From NCBI GenBank assembly GCA_030018505.1, contig JASEHO010000072.1, positions 1-7,852 on the forward strand: a DNA stretch of 7,852 nt, given 5' to 3'. Under the pieces are notes generated by a model. That model made no database searches. It worked only from the letters and a program-made list of their open reading frames with translations, and was not told where the DNA came from. Every line of letters starts with the position of its first letter. The stretch's first letter is position 1. This document shows positions 6,042 through 7,852 of the stretch, piece after piece. The position numbers were made by a program, and so were the translations under genes. The DNA comes from a bacterium. Its GTDB lineage: Bacteria; UBA9089; UBA9088; JAGUXG01.

Positions 6042-6461
6042 CTATACTTCTTTCAATAATTTGACAAATTCAAACCCTTTTGTCTTCTGCCATAACCTCT
6101 CATCTGCTGTTAAAAATAAAGACCCCAAAGAGAAAGAAAGGGCAACAAAATAAGCATCATAAACAGTAATATCTTTAGTTACTGCCATATCAATACCTGC
6201 CTTTAATAATTTCATATCAAACGGTTTAACCTCTATCTCTATATCTAATATGTTTTCAATCCCTTCTTTGATCTCTTCATTAGAGAGTCTATAAGAATAT
6301 TTGAGGGCATTTGAAAGCTCAAAGAAAAGTAGTTCAGGAACAGTTATCTGAATCTCTCCCTGAAGGAATAAATCCCGCATTCTACAAGCCTTATCTGCGT
6401 CCTTTTCTTCTATATTGAACCATTTAACTACCACTGAGCTATCAAGAACCCATCTTTTCAT
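6042..6461 (-). CDS. PIN-domain toxin, VapC type
   Basis: PIN-domain ribonuclease, the toxin of a type II toxin-antitoxin pair; relatives cut specific RNAs, commonly tRNA or rRNA. The 139 residues carry the acidic set expected of an active PIN site: Asp7 (VLDSSVVVKWF), Glu48 (FFELSNAL), Asp102 (VYDAYFVALS) and Asp120 (LTADERL). I place the start at the ATG at 6459-6461, which overlaps the antitoxin stop as ATGA and has GGAGAGG six nt before it. A GTG at 6474-6476 in the same frame would put MERRD in front, but lacks such a site. The close coupling with the antitoxin ensures that both are made together. Both genes lie between two GTAAC-type element ends. Confidence 0.9.
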   Translation of the reverse strand: MKRWVLDSSVVVKWFNIEEKDADKACRMRDLFLQGEIQITVPELLFFELSNALKYSYRLSNEEIKEGIENILDIEIEVKPFDMKLLKAGIDMAVTKDITVYDAYFVALSFSLGSLFLTADERLWQKTKGFEFVKLLKEV

Positions 6462-6724
6462 ATCTCGCCTCTCCACTTTCTAATCTCTAAAGTACCACTC
6501 CAACCAGAACCCCTTAGTTTCTCCTGAATCTTCTTCTGGATAGCCAGAGCCTTTTGCACCTTTGGTTTATTAAGTAAAGATATACTTTGTATATCTTTTT
6601 TTCCACCCACATAGGCTCTGAATGCCTCTCTTAGCAACTCACTTCTACTCCTCTGTTCTTTGTCAGCAACCAAGTCAACCTGGCTTAAAAATTCATCAGG
6701 CATAGTAATTATTACCTTAGCCAT
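6458..6724 (-). CDS. Ribbon-helix-helix antitoxin, VapB/CopG type
   Basis: An 88-residue protein with an N-terminal ribbon-helix-helix fold: strand AKVIITMPDEFL (2-13), then helices holding DKEQRSRSELLREAFRAYV (21-39). Such proteins bind operator DNA as dimers, and their C-terminal tail (here about 45-88) wraps and inhibits the partner toxin. It lies directly upstream of the PIN-domain gene and overlaps it by 4 nt, the usual antitoxin-first order. GGGGGTGAT stands 5 nt before the ATG, a strong ribosome site close to the anti-Shine-Dalgarno complement. It would be expected to repress its own promoter. Confidence 0.9.
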   Translation of the reverse strand: MAKVIITMPDEFLSQVDLVADKEQRSRSELLREAFRAYVGGKKDIQSISLLNKPKVQKALAIQKKIQEKLRGSGWSGTLEIRKWRGEI

Positions 6725-6744
6725 TCTTTATCACCCCCAGGTCA

Positions 6745-6774
6745 ACTTTATCATCATAGTATATATTTTGTCAA
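6745..6774 (-). promoter_or_regulatory. Possible vapBC promoter and operator
   Basis: On the minus strand there is a perfect TTGACA (6769-6774), followed after 18 nt by TAAAGT (6745-6750), a 4-of-6 match to a -10 box. A second GTTGACC (6740-6746) makes a TTGAC direct repeat, which could serve as half-sites for the ribbon-helix-helix antitoxin. The -10 assignment is weak. Confidence 0.4.
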
Positions 6775-6863
6775 TCTTTGATTTTTATCGCTACACACCG
6801 GAGATCATCCCTTGCCCCACGGAAGATATACAAGACGCAACGGTCTTCTTGAAAGCCTTGATA

Positions 6864-6878
6864 TCGGTAAATAGTTAC
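6864..6878 (-). repeat. GTAAC-type element end at the lolD stop codon
   Basis: Read on the minus strand, 6878 to 6864 is GTAACTATTTACCGA. It matches the left end of the 190-bp element (GTAACTATTTAGCCA) at 13 of 15 positions. The TAA in it is the lolD stop. It could be the partner of the end at 5857, giving a 1022-bp unit that encloses vapBC, but the flanking 8 bases differ (tagttttc against aaaagttt). Confidence 0.5.
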
Positions 6879-7558
6879 AAAAGTTTTTGGTAAGGACTGT
6901 TGCTTTTGGATATACATTTCTCAAAAAGCCTTCCTTTTTCCAAAAGAAATACCCTATCTGTCTGTTCTGCCAATCTCCTGTTATGCGTAACTATGACCAT
7001 ACTCCTTTCCTCTTCTTTTACTTTTTCCTTCAAAAGGGAAAAGACCTCGTCTGCTGTCTGGGTATCAAGGCTTCCTGTCGGTTCATCAGCCAGGATTATC
7101 TCAGGCTCATTTATCAGACACCGAGCAATAGCTACCCTTTGCTGCTCCCCACAAGATAACATCCCTGGAAGCCTTCCCTCTTTTTTAGAAAGCCCAAGGG
7201 AAGAGATGAGGTTTTTTGCCCTATCTTTAGAGTCTATGCCAGCTATATTTGATGAGAGCAAGACATTCTCCATTAAAGATAACCCGGAAAGAAGGTTGTA
7301 TGTTTGAAAGATAAAGCCAATCTTCTTGTTTCTAAAGATATTTAGCTCGCTTTCTTTTTGAGAATGAACATCCTTGCCAAAGAAGAGCACCCTTCCTTTT
7401 GATGGCTTCATTAAGCCACCAATGATATTGAGCAAGGTTGTCTTTCCAGAGCCAGAGGCGCCAATAATGGCTATAATCTCACCCTTTTTAAGCTCAAAAC
7501 TCACTTTGGACAAGATCTCTTCTTCCCATCCTTTGCAAATCTCTACTACCTGTAACAT
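6875..7558 (-). CDS. lolD: ABC transporter ATPase, LolD/MacB-like
   Basis: ATP-hydrolysing subunit of the class that drives LolCDE (release of lipoproteins from the inner membrane) or related MacB-type mechanotransmission transporters. The 227 residues have all the expected motifs: Walker A GASGSGKT (33-40), Q-loop Gln85, signature LSCGEQQR (134-141), Walker B IILADEP (154-160), D-loop SLD (163-165) and H-loop His192. The signature is odd, with Cys136 where LSGGE is usual. The start overlaps the lgt end by 13 nt, has no Shine-Dalgarno sequence, and probably depends on translational coupling. No membrane subunit is adjacent, so LolD rather than another LolD-like ATPase is likely but not proven; following lgt supports a lipoprotein role. 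The C-terminal tail ends in a GTAAC element end and may have been altered. Confidence 0.85.
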   Translation of the reverse strand: MLQVVEICKGWEEEILSKVSFELKKGEIIAIIGASGSGKTTLLNIIGGLMKPSKGRVLFFGKDVHSQKESELNIFRNKKIGFIFQTYNLLSGLSLMENVLLSSNIAGIDSKDRAKNLISSLGLSKKEGRLPGMLSCGEQQRVAIARCLINEPEIILADEPTGSLDTQTADEVFSLLKEKVKEEERSMVIVTHNRRLAEQTDRVFLLEKGRLFEKCISKSNSPYQKLL

Positions 7559-7852
7559 TTTAAGCTGATGGCTGATTGCTGACCGCTACAATACTTCTTT
7601 CTGCATCTCGGAATAAAAAATATGGCAATAATGATAGTGGCTAAAGAGATAAACTGGGTGAGCTTGAGAGAAAACAAAACCTCTGGACTGTCACCCCTTG
7701 CAAAGTCTATAAAGAACCTTATGATTGAGTAGCCAATTAGGTAAGCAAAAAAGATCTCTCCAGGAAACCTTGGTCTCATTCTTACGAGGAATAGAAAAAG
7801 AATAATGTTTGCCCCAGATTCATATAATTGGGTAGGATGGACAGCCATTGGA
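7546..7852 (-). CDS. lgt: Prolipoprotein diacylglyceryl transferase, C-terminal part
   Basis: Lgt is an inner-membrane enzyme that transfers diacylglycerol from phosphatidylglycerol to the lipobox cysteine of prolipoproteins. The window holds only about the last 101 residues; the reading frame continues past the right edge with Pro before the Met. Recognisable features are VHPTQLYES, a membrane helix rich in Leu and Phe, GEIFFAYLIGYSIIRFFIDF with the conserved Arg and acidic residue, ARGD, and a last helix (FISLATIIIAIFFI). The final 14 residues (from CSGQQSA onward) are encoded by a 7-nt tandem repeat and are unlikely to be ancestral. The gene overlaps lolD by 13 nt, so the two are presumably cotranscribed and both serve lipoprotein biogenesis. 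Confidence 0.93.
   Translation of the reverse strand, partial: PMAVHPTQLYESGANIILFLFLVRMRPRFPGEIFFAYLIGYSIIRFFIDFARGDSPEVLFSLKLTQFISLATIIIAIFFIPRCRKKYCSGQQSAISLKCYR
7564..7587. repeat. 7-nt tandem repeat inside the end of lgt
   Basis: Three and a half units of GCTGAYN (GCTGATG, GCTGATT, GCTGACC, then GCT). They lie within the lgt reading frame just before the lolD start and encode the unusual SGQQSAIS tail. Confidence 0.7.

Noticed and set aside
6042..6476. VapC starting at the GTG at 6474-6476
   Set aside because: The ATG at 6459-6461 has a good ribosome site and the classic ATGA overlap with the antitoxin stop, and PIN proteins begin just before the first Asp.
7552..7566. Another GTAAC (GTAACATTTTAAGC) at the lolD start
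   Set aside because: The five bases fall on the lolD start codons, no partner end or duplication is seen, and the similarity to element ends is weaker than at the other sites.

Overview
This window is a bacterial chromosomal segment in which all nine recognisable genes lie on the minus strand. In transcription order (high to low coordinate) they are: the 3' end of lgt, a LolD-type ABC ATPase, a VapB/VapC-type toxin-antitoxin pair, recO, rpsB (S2), tsf (EF-Ts), a small BON-like protein and mfd. Lgt plus a LolD-like ATPase suggests a Gram-negative envelope with lipoproteins. A+T-leaning sequence, many intergenic foldback repeats and a short single-core EF-Ts fit an uncultivated candidate-phylum type of genome (Omnitrophota-like lineages come to mind). 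That placement is a guess, because nothing here fixes the taxon.

Layout. 7546-7852: partial lgt, overlapping lolD by 13 nt. 6875-7558: lolD. 6042-6724: vapBC with a 4-nt ATGA overlap. 5845-6041: a hairpin built of 7-nt repeats and a GTAAC-type end. 5143-5844: recO. 4880-5142: a foldback element with long imperfect terminal inverted repeats, then a consensus promoter for rpsB. 4121-4879: rpsB. 3935-4124: a 190-bp miniature transposable element with a perfect 8-bp target duplication. 3848-3934: the detached old 3' tail of rpsB. 3265-3858: tsf. 2927-3235: BON-like gene. 52-2847: mfd. 1-55: the end of another GTAAC-type element. No stretch longer than 300 bases is gene-free.

The core genes serve ordinary functions: translation (S2, EF-Ts), repair (RecO, Mfd) and lipoprotein maturation and export (Lgt, LolD). 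The unusual layer is the mobile and repetitive DNA around them. The 190-bp element has IS66-like features (ends beginning GTAAC, 8-bp duplication). It cut off the acidic C-terminal tail of S2, whose remnant is still readable in the same frame just upstream of tsf. Similar GTAAC ends lie exactly at the stop codons of mfd and lolD, so three genes here end in a TAA supplied by such a sequence. Mfd appears to have lost the end of its C-terminal regulatory domain this way. The vapBC pair lies between two GTAAC-type ends that each resemble one end of the 190-bp element. Several intergenic regions share one design: inverted arms made of degenerate 7- or 8-nt tandem units, inside or next to these elements.
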